Shown in pieces: positions 9,238 to 17,419 of a stretch of DNA of 64,000 nt; the stretch's first letter is position 1; every line of letters begins with the position of its first letter. A model generated the notes under the pieces. It did no database searches. It had not been told where the DNA came from and saw only the letters and a list, made by a program, of their open reading frames with translations. Both the position numbers and the translations under genes were made by a program. Source of the DNA: Streptomyces pristinaespiralis (lineage in GTDB: Bacteria; Actinomycetota; Actinomycetes; Streptomycetales; Streptomycetaceae); assembly GCF_001278075.1 (NCBI RefSeq), contig NZ_CP011340.1, positions 5,639,501 to 5,703,500 of the forward strand, in the 5' to 3' direction.

Positions 9238-11838
9238 TCACACCCACGTCCGGGGGCGGTAGCGGTTCGCCCGCTCCACCAGCTCTATCCGCTCCTCGCC
9301 GCGCTGGGCGAGCCGGGCGAGCACCCGGTAGGAGCGTTCCAGCCCGAAGCGCAGACCGCGTTCGTCCAGCGTGCTGCCGAGCAGTGCGCTCGGTGCGTGC
9401 GGAACGGACGGCCCGCTTCCGGGACTTCCGGAGAGTACCCAGTCCAGCGCCGTGCCGAGTACCTCTGTGGACAACAGCTCGCGCCGCACGGCGTCCAGAC
9501 CGAAGCCCGCGAGGGCGGCGACCTGCGAGGCAGCCGCCGACAGGTCGTCCAGCAGCGGCTCGTGCACGGCGCGCCGCCGGAGTCTCGCCCGTACGGCGGC
9601 CACCCGTGCGGCGGTGTAGTGGATCGATGCCTCCGGCACCGACTCCAGCGTCCGTACGGCTCCGATGCGGTCGCCCGCGGCGAGTTGGACCCTGGCCAGG
9701 CCGAACGCCGCGCTCACATGGCTCGGGTCGGTCGTCCAGACGAGGCGGTAGTACTCCGCCGCGTTGTCCAACTGGCCGAGGACCTCGGCGCACAGGCCGA
9801 GGGCCAGCTTGGGCGCGGGCTCGCCGGGGAACGCGTCGTAGACCGCGTCGAAGGACAGGGCCGCGGCCTGGTGGTCGCCGGTCACCAGGGAGGTGACACC
9901 CCGGTACCAGACCACCCGCCAGTCGTCCGGCTGTTGCTGCTCCATCGTGGCGAGCGCCGTCGTCGCGGCCGTCAGGTCGCCCATCTCCAGACGGGCGCGC
10001 AGTTCACGCAGCCGCGTCTCCGGCGAACCGGCCGCCGCTGTGTGCAGCGCGGCGATCAGTTCGGCGGGGGCGGAGGTCATCAGCCCGGCCAGGAAACCCG
10101 CGTTGGGGTCGTTCGGGTCGACGCGCGGCACCGGCAGCGCCAGCGACGCCGCCCCGGTGTCGAGCACGGCGAGATGCGGGGCCGTGCCCGTGCCCGCAGG
10201 CGCGGTGCCAGGCAGCACTCCGCCGGGCGCACGCGGGCCGGGAACCGCCGCGTACGGGGCGGCGGCGTACCCGCCGGGGCCCGCGGCGGTCGGCAGTGGG
10301 GCGGGGGCCTGCGCCGCACGCGCCGCGGCCCGTCTGCCGCGCTTCGCGTCCCGCGCGCCCAGCCGGGACACGTCCTCGGTCTGCTCCGCGAACAGCTCGG
10401 TGTCCGTCACCCGCAGTTCCGGGCCGAACAGCGTCGACACGGCCGGGCGGGGGCGGCCCGTCTGCAACGCGACGACCTCCCTGAGCACCCCCGTCAGCTG
10501 TTCGGCCATCTCCTGGGCGGAGGCGAACCGCCGCCCCGGGTCGGGGTCGGTGGCCCGCACCAGCAGCCGGTAGAAGGACTCGTAGGTCCGGAAGACCTCG
10601 ATGTTCTCCGGGTCCGGCAGGCAGTCCACGAACACGTTCGTGTAGCCCTGGAAGTCGAAGGTCAGCACGGCCAGCGTCCGCGCCACCGTGTACAGGTCGG
10701 AGGCCACCGAGGGGCCGACCTCCGCGACCTCCGGCGCCTGGTAGCCGACGGTGCCGTAGATGGCGGACTCGTCGTCGTCCATCCTGCGGACCGCGCCCAT
10801 GTCGATCAGCTTGAGCTGGTCCTGCTGCTGGATGGCGTTGTCGACCTTGAAGTCGCAGTACAGAAGGTTTCTGCTGTGCAGATGGCCGAGCGCCTCCAGC
10901 GCCTCGATGCCGTACGCGCACGCCTGCTCCACCGGCAGCGGGTCGCGCCGGCCGTCCGGGCCGCGCCGCTCGTTGGCGAGCTCCTTGAGGGACTTGCCCC
11001 CGACGTACTCCATGACGATGTAGCCGTCGAGGGAGCCGGTGCGCTGATCGAGGTGCTCGACGAAGTTGTAGATCCGGACGATGTTGGAGTGCTCGATCTC
11101 GGCGAGGAACCGCCGCTCGGAGATCGCGGCCGCCATGGCGTCCTGGTCGCCGGTGTCGAGCAGGCCCTTGAGCACCACCCACCGGTCCGACACGGCCCGG
11201 TCCACGGCCAGGTACACCCAGCCGAGACCCCCGTGCGCGAGGCAGCCCACGACCTCGTACTGGCCGTGCACGATGTCGCCGCCGGTCAGCTTCGGCACGA
11301 ACGAGTACGGGTGGCCGCACTTGGTGCAGAAGCCCTCGGTGCGTCCCGGCCGGTCGCCACGGGCGCGCCCCACGGGCGCACCGCAGTCGGAGCGCGAGCA
11401 GAACCGCTTGCGCTCCGGCACCTCAGGGTTCGCCATGACGGCGGCGCGCGGATCGGGGCGCGGGACGTCCGGCACGGACACCAGCCCCGCGCCCAGCCGG
11501 TTGCGCGCGGACGAGGCCGCCGACGCGCCGGAGCTGCGGACGGAGACGGACCGGGCGGAGGACTGCCCGGTCAGGGAACGCGACAGCCGTCCCGAGACCG
11601 ACCGGCGTGACGACGACGAGCGCGAGGAGGCACGGGAGGAACGGGAACTGCCGCGCGCCGACGAGGAGCCCCGGCCGCCACCGCCGCCACCGGCGATGCC
11701 GGTGGCGGGCGAGGACACCATGCCGGTGGGCGACACGACCGGGGCCAGCCCGCAGGTGTCGCAGTACAGCTCGCCGTCGCCCATGTCCTCGTACGAGCCC
11801 GGGCAACCGGGGCGCTGGCAGTTGTCGTTCCCGCTCAT
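9238..11838 (-). CDS. pknG: PknG-like Ser/Thr protein kinase (zinc ribbon, rubredoxin-like, kinase, TPR)
   Basis: The 866-residue protein starts at an ATG in a 4-bp ATGA overlap with the upstream gene, with GGGGGGAT just before it. An N-terminal ribbon (C7, C12, C26, C29) precedes a Ser/Arg-rich disordered stretch at about residues 52-112. A rubredoxin-like C-x4-C / C-x2-C pair lies at about residues 147-174, followed by the kinase domain at about 190-470. Catalytic residues are K224 in VVLKGLL, YCDFKVDN (D329, N334) and LIDMGAV, the PknG form of DFG. TPR-like helices fill the C-terminus. Mycobacterial PknG controls 2-oxoglutarate and glutamate flux through GarA and is signalled by GlnX and GlnH, whose homologues lie upstream here. 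The extra N-terminal ribbon differs from mycobacterial PknG as I recall it. Confidence 0.93.
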   Translation of the reverse strand: MSGNDNCQRPGCPGSYEDMGDGELYCDTCGLAPVVSPTGMVSSPATGIAGGGGGGRGSSSARGSSRSSRASSRSSSSRRSVSGRLSRSLTGQSSARSVSVRSSGASAASSARNRLGAGLVSVPDVPRPDPRAAVMANPEVPERKRFCSRSDCGAPVGRARGDRPGRTEGFCTKCGHPYSFVPKLTGGDIVHGQYEVVGCLAHGGLGWVYLAVDRAVSDRWVVLKGLLDTGDQDAMAAAISERRFLAEIEHSNIVRIYNFVEHLDQRTGSLDGYIVMEYVGGKSLKELANERRGPDGRRDPLPVEQACAYGIEALEALGHLHSRNLLYCDFKVDNAIQQQDQLKLIDMGAVRRMDDDESAIYGTVGYQAPEVAEVGPSVASDLYTVARTLAVLTFDFQGYTNVFVDCLPDPENIEVFRTYESFYRLLVRATDPDPGRRFASAQEMAEQLTGVLREVVALQTGRPRPAVSTLFGPELRVTDTELFAEQTEDVSRLGARDAKRGRRAAARAAQAPAPLPTAAGPGGYAAAPYAAVPGPRAPGGVLPGTAPAGTGTAPHLAVLDTGAASLALPVPRVDPNDPNAGFLAGLMTSAPAELIAALHTAAAGSPETRLRELRARLEMGDLTAATTALATMEQQQPDDWRVVWYRGVTSLVTGDHQAAALSFDAVYDAFPGEPAPKLALGLCAEVLGQLDNAAEYYRLVWTTDPSHVSAAFGLARVQLAAGDRIGAVRTLESVPEASIHYTAARVAAVRARLRRRAVHEPLLDDLSAAASQVAALAGFGLDAVRRELLSTEVLGTALDWVLSGSPGSGPSVPHAPSALLGSTLDERGLRFGLERSYRVLARLAQRGEERIELVERANRYRPRTWV

Positions 11839-13178
11839 GAATCCCCCCTGCGGTCGGTGGGCCCCGACTCCGGTCCGTCGTGCCGCTGCGCCAAGGCCTC
11901 CGCCGCCGCCTGCTGGTAGCGCAGAACCGCCTGCTCCGCGGCGCGCAGATCGCACGGCGCGCTCCACAGCATGCGGCGCGCCGCGTCGTAACGCTCGATG
12001 AGCACAGGGTCCTCGGCCGAGCCCTGGCGTGCGACCTTCGCCTTGTACGCGTCGAGACGGCCGCGCAGCTCGGCCCGGACCGCGAGCGGCGCCGTGACAG
12101 CGGTCAACGACTCGCGGGCCCGCATCAGTTCCTCATCCGCCTCGCGCTCCAGCGACTCGAGCAGCGGCGACAGCCGGCTCCACCGGGCGTGCCTGCGGTG
12201 CTCGGCCGCCGTGGCGAGGCGTTCCTGGAGCGCGGTCGGCGGGCCGCTGACCGCGGGCACCTCGGACGCCGCGATCTTCGCCAGGACCTCGCCCCTTGCC
12301 GCCCGCGCCTCGGCCAGCGTCCGGTCGGCACGGGAGAGCACGTCGCGCAGCCGCATCAGCCGCTCCTCCGAGTCCTGACGGACCTGGAGCACCGCCTCGA
12401 TCTCACGGCGCACGTCCTCCAGGGCGCGCGCCGCCCGGTCGTAACGGTCGGTGTCGGGCCGGCCGCCGCCGGGTGCCGCGCTGCCCGGCCCGGGCCGCCA
12501 GAAGGCGAGCGGGTCGGACACCACCTGGGCGCGCAGGGTGGACAGCTCCTCGGTGATGGACTCCAGCTCGTCGCCGGAGGGGTGCTCCCCGGGCCGCACG
12601 CCGACGGAGTGCGCGAGCGAACGGGTGCGCCGCAGCTCGGCGGAGAGCAGGTCGATGCGGGCCGGCAGCGCCGACCACACCGCGTCGGCCGTCACCACCA
12701 CGTTCAGTGAGGCCGCGTAGAGGTCGTTCATCCTCGCGACGAGCTCCTCGAGGGTGAACTGCTCGGACAGCCTGGCCGGTCCGGTGATCCCAGGGGAGGT
12801 GTGGGCTGCCTGGCTCGCCACGGTGACGCTGCGCCCGCGAAGCCGCTCGGTCAGTTCCGCCAGGTCCTCGCGACTGGACCAGCGTCTGCGGGCACGGAGC
12901 TCACGGATGCCGTTCAGCGCGGCGGTGTAGGCGTCGAAGTAGCCCCAGAGCAGGGTGATCTGCTGCTCCGCGGTCGCCCAGCGGTCCTTGGTGACACCCG
13001 TCAGCTCCGCGCCTTCGAGCAGCCTGCGGCCCGCGTGGTCCTGAAGCGCGAGCAGCGAGGTCTCCACCGCCTCGTGCTCGGCGCCGAGCCGTGCCAGCGC
13101 ACGGTCCACCTCGTCCCGGTCCATCACCGGCCCGTGCGGTCGCCCCGCAGGGCCGGGGAAGGGTTCCGCGACGCCCAT
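11835..13178 (-). CDS. Coiled-coil protein of the PknG operon, function unknown
   Basis: The 447-residue protein is almost entirely charged alpha helix with heptad-like patterns (ALARLGAEHEAVETSLLALQ; ALEDVRREIEAVLQVRQDSE). It has no signal peptide, membrane segment or recognisable catalytic motif. GGAGAGG lies seven bases before the ATG at 13178, which supports this start; an ATG at 13124 (MDRDEVDRALARL) is the alternative. It overlaps pknG by 4 bp and follows the GlnH-like gene by about 75 bp. Position and coupling suggest it is an adaptor linking the membrane sensor to the kinase, or a kinase substrate. Both are inference from context only. Confidence 0.85.
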   Translation of the reverse strand: MGVAEPFPGPAGRPHGPVMDRDEVDRALARLGAEHEAVETSLLALQDHAGRRLLEGAELTGVTKDRWATAEQQITLLWGYFDAYTAALNGIRELRARRRWSSREDLAELTERLRGRSVTVASQAAHTSPGITGPARLSEQFTLEELVARMNDLYAASLNVVVTADAVWSALPARIDLLSAELRRTRSLAHSVGVRPGEHPSGDELESITEELSTLRAQVVSDPLAFWRPGPGSAAPGGGRPDTDRYDRAARALEDVRREIEAVLQVRQDSEERLMRLRDVLSRADRTLAEARAARGEVLAKIAASEVPAVSGPPTALQERLATAAEHRRHARWSRLSPLLESLEREADEELMRARESLTAVTAPLAVRAELRGRLDAYKAKVARQGSAEDPVLIERYDAARRMLWSAPCDLRAAEQAVLRYQQAAAEALAQRHDGPESGPTDRRGDS

Positions 13179-13254
13179 CGATCACCTCTCCGTTCTTGCC
13201 CGCTGCCAGTGGTGCCTGTCGTTCCTGCAGTGCGCCCGCGCGCTCCGCGCCGGC

Positions 13255-14277
13255 CTAACCTGCCCGGTACTTCGGCTGCGGCGGCCCGGTGATGCCCGGC
13301 AGGTCGGCCGCGAGCCACTTGTCGTACGCCTTCTTCCAAGGGCCCTTGCGGTACTCGACCAGGACCTGGTTCACCCGGCGCACCAGGTCGTCGTTGCCGA
13401 GCTTGGTGGCCACCCCGTAGTACTCGGTGGTGAACGGGGCACCGCCCTTGAGTTCGACTGCCGGATCCTGGGCCGCCTGGCCTGCCGCCAGGGCGTTGTC
13501 CGTGACGATCGCGTCGACCAGGCCCTGCTGGAGCCTGACCAGGCAGTCGAGCTGGTTGGGCACCGTGAAGAGGTCCTCGTCCTCCGGCCGCCCGTCGTGC
13601 TCGTCCTTGAACGTCGCTCCGAAGCTGTCGCGCTCCAGCGCCTCGTACGCCGTCGAGCCTTCGGCGGAGCAGACCCGCTTGCCCTTCAGCGACTCGTCGT
13701 AGCCGGTGATCGACGAGCTCTTGGAGGCCAGCACCTGCTGCCCCGCCTGGAAGTAGGCGGTGGAGAAGGCGACCTGCTTGATACGGCTGCAGCTGATGGT
13801 CATCGTGCGCACCACGATGTCCACGGTGCCGTTCTCCAGGGCGGCGATGCGCTGGTTGGTGGGTATGGCGCGGAAGATGACGGCGTCCGGGCTGCCGACG
13901 ATGTCGGCGGCGATGGCGCGGGCGAGGTCGATGTCGAAGCCCTCGAGTCCACCGCCGGCCGGATCGCGGTAGCCCCAGCGGTAGCTGTTCTGGTCGACGC
14001 CGACGATCAGCTTGCCCCGCTCCTTGATCGCGTCGATCGTGGGGCCGCCCGCACCCGAAGGGGTGAGCGACGCCTCGGGGTCCTCACAGGTGTCCGCCTT
14101 GACGGGCAGGGTGGAGGCCACGCCCTGGCCGGTGCCGGGCGTCAGGGCGTCACCGCCGTGGGACAGCGGCAGCAGGGTGACGGCGGCGGTCAGTGCGCAG
14201 GCGGCCGCCATCCCCGCGACGCCGCCCCAGCCCCGCAGAGTGCGCCGGCGTCCCGGGCGTGCTTCCGAGTCCGTCAT
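13255..14277 (-). CDS. glnH: GlnH-like extracellular amino-acid-binding protein
   Basis: The 340-residue protein starts at an ATG preceded by GAGAGGGGGAG. A basic N-terminus and a hydrophobic segment at about residues 18-38 form a signal peptide or anchor; no clear lipobox was seen. The rest is a type 3 solute-binding domain: IKERGKLIVGVDQNSYRWGY, LEGFDIDLARAIAADIVG, RIAALENGTVDIVVRTMTIS. The pattern fits a polar amino-acid binder such as glutamate, aspartate or glutamine. No ABC permease or ATPase is encoded nearby. As in mycobacteria, it probably reports amino-acid levels to the membrane protein encoded just upstream and does not feed a transporter. The frame is open far upstream, but the ribosome site and signal peptide fix this start. 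Confidence 0.9.
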   Translation of the reverse strand: MTDSEARPGRRRTLRGWGGVAGMAAACALTAAVTLLPLSHGGDALTPGTGQGVASTLPVKADTCEDPEASLTPSGAGGPTIDAIKERGKLIVGVDQNSYRWGYRDPAGGGLEGFDIDLARAIAADIVGSPDAVIFRAIPTNQRIAALENGTVDIVVRTMTISCSRIKQVAFSTAYFQAGQQVLASKSSSITGYDESLKGKRVCSAEGSTAYEALERDSFGATFKDEHDGRPEDEDLFTVPNQLDCLVRLQQGLVDAIVTDNALAAGQAAQDPAVELKGGAPFTTEYYGVATKLGNDDLVRRVNQVLVEYRKGPWKKAYDKWLAADLPGITGPPQPKYRAG

Positions 14278-14288
14278 CGCTCCCCCTC

Positions 14289-15689
14289 TCACCGGTACTC
14301 CGAAAGCCTGCGGTTGATGCCGAGCACGGCACCCGCCGCGCCGAGGACACCGAGCGTGACCGCCCCGAGGGGCAGCCCCGTCAGCGCTCCGCGTGCGTCC
14401 TCGGCCGCAGCCGTGAACTCGCGCTGCTCGTGCGCCAGCGCCTTCTCCAGCGCCGCGTCCACCTTGTCGAAGGACTCGCCCGTGGAGCCCTTCGCGCCGA
14501 TCACCTTGCGGACCACGCCGTCGTAGTCGCCGGCCCGGTCGGTCCTGGTGACGTCCTTGTGGCGCTCCCGCCACTCGGACACGGCCTCGACCGCGGCGTC
14601 GACCGGCCCGCGGCCCGCGCTGTCGTCGGCCAGCCGCTGGGCCAGGTGCAGCTGTTCGCCGAGCCGGTCCATGCCGGCGGCGTAGTCCGTCTCGTACTTG
14701 TCGCTCTTGCCGTCGTCGGTGAGCACGGCGCCCCGTGCCACCACCGTCAGGTTCTCGTTGGCGCGGGCCTTCAGGGAGTTGATCCGCGCGTCGCCCAGCA
14801 CCTTGAGGGACTGCTGGCCGTGCCGGTCGGCGTCGGCGAGCTGCGCGCGGGCCACGGTGTGCCCCACCGCGAGCCACAGCAGCAGCACCGTGGAAGCCGC
14901 CGTCGCGACGAGCAGGCCGTGGTTGAACACCCGGTTGGTACGGCGGTAGTTGCGGCGCTGCGCCCATAGGAGGGCGCCGATGGCCACCGCACCGGCCGTC
15001 GCGGACAGCACCGGCCAGAACCGGGCGTCGTCGTCGTCCTGCTGGAGCCGCGCCGTCTCCGCGTCGTACAGCCTCTGGGCGGCCGGCAGCAGGTCCCGCG
15101 ACATCTGCTCGTTGGCGAAACGGAGATACGCGCCGCCCAGTGGCCGGCCCAGCCGGTTGTTGGCCCGGGCGGTCTCCACCAGGGCCGTGTAGCGCGGCAG
15201 CGCCTCGTTCAGCTCGGCTATCTGCTGCCCGGACTCGCTGGAACTGCCGGCGTTCGTGGCGGCCTTGACGAGCAGTCGGGAGGCGAGCGCGATGTCCTTG
15301 TCGTACCGCTCTGCCACCTCACGCGGCTCCTCCGCGCCGGCCAGGAAGCCGCTGGAGGCCGCCGTGTCCGCGTCGGCGAGCGAGCGGTAGATCGAGGCGG
15401 CGTCGGCGGTGAGCGGCTGACTGCGGGTCACCACGTCGTCCGCGGCCGTGGCCCGCGAGGAGACCTCGAGCACCGTCACCGCGCCGAACGCCACGACCAG
15501 CGCCGCCAGTACCGCGCCGATGATCTGGAGCCGGCCAGGCTCCGTGGTCGCCGCTGCGCGCAGCCGTCGGCGGCCCTCCGCCCAGGCGCCCCGCCCCGCC
15601 GGCCCGCCGGGCACGTGCGCGGGCGGGATTTCGGGCGCATGGGCCGGAGCCGACTGAGGCGCTGTGCGCACATTCGGCGGGTGTGTCAC
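14289..15689 (-). CDS. glnX: GlnX-like membrane sensor protein with four membrane segments
   Basis: The 466-residue protein starts at a GTG with GGGGGAGG four bases upstream. After a Pro/Ala-rich cytoplasmic tail, a first membrane segment lies at about residues 54-76. An extracytoplasmic helical bundle of about 140 residues follows, then a membrane hairpin at about 217-240 and 252-275. A second extracytoplasmic helical bundle precedes the last membrane segment at about 435-458. The duplicated helical-bundle layout resembles chemoreceptor-type four-helix sensors and matches mycobacterial GlnX in topology and position. It is the first gene of the operon, 11 bp from glnH, and probably relays GlnH occupancy across the membrane to the PknG-like kinase. 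Confidence 0.85.
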   Translation of the reverse strand: MTHPPNVRTAPQSAPAHAPEIPPAHVPGGPAGRGAWAEGRRRLRAAATTEPGRLQIIGAVLAALVVAFGAVTVLEVSSRATAADDVVTRSQPLTADAASIYRSLADADTAASSGFLAGAEEPREVAERYDKDIALASRLLVKAATNAGSSSESGQQIAELNEALPRYTALVETARANNRLGRPLGGAYLRFANEQMSRDLLPAAQRLYDAETARLQQDDDDARFWPVLSATAGAVAIGALLWAQRRNYRRTNRVFNHGLLVATAASTVLLLWLAVGHTVARAQLADADRHGQQSLKVLGDARINSLKARANENLTVVARGAVLTDDGKSDKYETDYAAGMDRLGEQLHLAQRLADDSAGRGPVDAAVEAVSEWRERHKDVTRTDRAGDYDGVVRKVIGAKGSTGESFDKVDAALEKALAHEQREFTAAAEDARGALTGLPLGAVTLGVLGAAGAVLGINRRLSEYR

Positions 15690-16019
15690 GTGACCTCCCC
15701 CTTGGTCGCTGACGTCGGCCCGCCCCCCGGCGGGTCCTGGGACTACTCCCGGCCAGCAGTATGGCCGCAGGGGACCGCCTCACACCACAATTGACCCGAT
15801 CTTGATACCGGCGCGGACGCCGGACACCCCGTCAGCGTGACCTCCCCTTGATGTCCCCACCATGAATACGCTTCCCGGCCTTGATCGGTTCCCTCGGACC
15901 CCCGCAAGGAGGGCGCACGAGGCGCCGGCCGCGCACCCACGGCGCACGAAACGCCGCTACGCACACCGCGGCACACGAAACGCGCCCGCAACTCCGGCGC
16001 ACCGGCACACCGATCGCCA
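15690..16019. other. Upstream region of the GlnX operon, no gene seen
   Basis: The 330 bp between the GlnX start and the tandem repeat hold no convincing reading frame on either strand. The part near 15780-15810 is slightly richer in A/T and is where the operon promoter is expected. No consensus -35/-10 pair could be assigned with confidence. Confidence 0.4.
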
Positions 16020-16345
16020 CCGGCGCACCGCGTGTCGCCCGCGCACCGCGTGTCGCCCGCGCACAGAGCGCGGCCGGCGCACTGAGCACCGCCCGCCGAG
16101 CACCGCCCGCCGAGCACCGCTCGCCAACCGAGCACCACCGGCGCCCGCGCACCGCCCGCCGCCGGCGCACCGCGCGTCGCTCGCCAACCGAGCACCACCC
16201 CACGCCGAGCGCCACCGGCGCCCGCTCACCGCCCGCCGCCGGCGCACCGCGCGTCGCCCGCGCACCGAGCGCCACCGGCGCATTGACCACTGCCCGCCCG
16301 CCGAGCACCGCCCGCCAACCGACACCACCCCACCCGACCACCGCC
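16020..16345. repeat. Degenerate GC-rich tandem and dispersed repeats
   Basis: About 325 bp are built from shuffled variants of short words such as GCGCACCGCGCGTCGCCC and CCGAGCGCCACCGGCGC. An exact 18-bp unit is repeated at 16023-16040 and 16041-16058. A 46-bp block at 16135-16180 recurs at 16212-16257 with one mismatch. All frames are open because the sequence lacks A/T, but their translations are low-complexity Arg/Pro/Ala and no gene is supported. Confidence 0.8.
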
Positions 16346-16363
16346 CGCCAACCGCCCCCAGAG

Positions 16364-16401
16364 CGACGCCGCCCGCACCCCCGAGGGCGCGAGCGGCGTC
16401 G
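16364..16401 (-). terminator. Hairpin after csnK
   Basis: A 9-bp perfect stem (CGACGCCGC / GCGGCGTCG, 16364-16372 and 16393-16401) with a 20-nt GC-rich loop lies 17 bp beyond the csnK stop. There is no U-tract, as is common in Streptomyces. Confidence 0.55.
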
Positions 16402-16417
16402 TGTGGCGGGCGAGGCG

Positions 16418-17419
16418 CTACGCGTAGTGGGCGCGCAGCGCCGCCCGCGCCCCGGCGGAGGCCCCGATGTGGTCCAGCCCCAGCAGCGCCGCCCCCAGTA
16501 CCGGCGCCGCCGTCACCACCTCGACGACGGCCTTCGGCGCCCTGGCCGCGAGCAGTTCCCGGATGCGCCCGTCGAGTTCGGGGTGCCGGGCGGCGAGCAC
16601 GCTGCCGCCGAGGAGCACCGGCACCTCCTCGTCGAGCAGCCCGAGGCGGTCCAGCGCGACCGCCGCCATCGCCACCACCTCCTCCGCCTGCCGGTGCACC
16701 AGCGCCCTGGCCACCGGGTCCCCGGCGGCGCTCGTCGCGAAGAGCACCGGCGCCAGTTCGTGCTTGCGCACGGCGGCCACACGGCCCAGATGCAGCGCCT
16801 CGATCAGGGCGTACACGGAGTCCAGCCCGAAGTGCGCGGGCAGCGTGGCGGCGAGCGCCGTCGGCTCGCCGCGACCGTCCTCCGCGCGTGCCGCCCACCA
16901 CAGCGCCTCCTCCGCGAGGCCCGAGCCGCCGCCCCAGTCGCCGGAGATCTTCCCGAGCGCGGGGAAGCGCGCGGTGCGGCCGTCGGGCAGCATGCCCACG
17001 CAGTTGATGCCCGCCCCGCACACGACCGCCACACCCCGCGGCTCGTCCACCCCCGCCCGCAGGATCGCGAAGGTGTCGTTGCGGACCTGGGTACTGCGCC
17101 CCCAGCCGCGCCCGTCCAGGGCAGCGGTCAACTCCCTCTCCTCCACCGGCAGATCGGCGTTGGCCAGGCAGGCCGAGACATGCTCGACCTGCCCGGTGAC
17201 GCCGCTGGTGGCCCTGGCCTCCTCGACCGTGGCGGCCAGTGCGTCGATCGCGGCCCTGACGCCGACCTTCGGCGGCTGGAAACCGGACCCGCGGCCGGAG
17301 CCGAGCACCGTGCCGTCGGCGCCGACGAACGCCACATCGGTCTTGCTGTTCCCCGCGTCGATGGCGAGGACGGTCCCGGCGGGCCCGGCAGCGGGTCTTT
17401 GCCCGGGGAGTTCGCTCAC
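16418..17419 (-). CDS. csnK: BadF/GlcNAc-kinase-family sugar kinase (CsnK-like)
   Basis: The 333-residue cytoplasmic kinase has the ASKHA fold: phosphate-1 motif VLAIDAGNSKTDVAF, then VVCGAGINCVGM and GKISGDWGGGSGLAEEAL. These are typical of N-acetylglucosamine or glucosamine kinases of the BadF/BadG group. It is the last gene of the chitosan-oligosaccharide-type operon and probably phosphorylates the amino sugar released by the GH4 enzyme. The GTG at 17419 overlaps the upstream stop by 4 bp (GTGA) and is preferred; a GTG two codons earlier (17425) is possible. Exact sugar specificity cannot be read from sequence. Confidence 0.88.
   Translation of the reverse strand: MSELPGQRPAAGPAGTVLAIDAGNSKTDVAFVGADGTVLGSGRGSGFQPPKVGVRAAIDALAATVEEARATSGVTGQVEHVSACLANADLPVEERELTAALDGRGWGRSTQVRNDTFAILRAGVDEPRGVAVVCGAGINCVGMLPDGRTARFPALGKISGDWGGGSGLAEEALWWAARAEDGRGEPTALAATLPAHFGLDSVYALIEALHLGRVAAVRKHELAPVLFATSAAGDPVARALVHRQAEEVVAMAAVALDRLGLLDEEVPVLLGGSVLAARHPELDGRIRELLAARAPKAVVEVVTAAPVLGAALLGLDHIGASAGARAALRAHYA

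Noticed and set aside
16020..16345. Repeat array considered as CRISPR
   Set aside because: Units are degenerate and directly adjoining, with no uniform spacers and no cas genes nearby.
15832..17021. Several overlapping Arg/Pro/Ala open frames across the GC repeat region
   Set aside because: All frames stay open only because the repeats contain no A/T-rich stop codons, and the translations are repetitive with no start signal.
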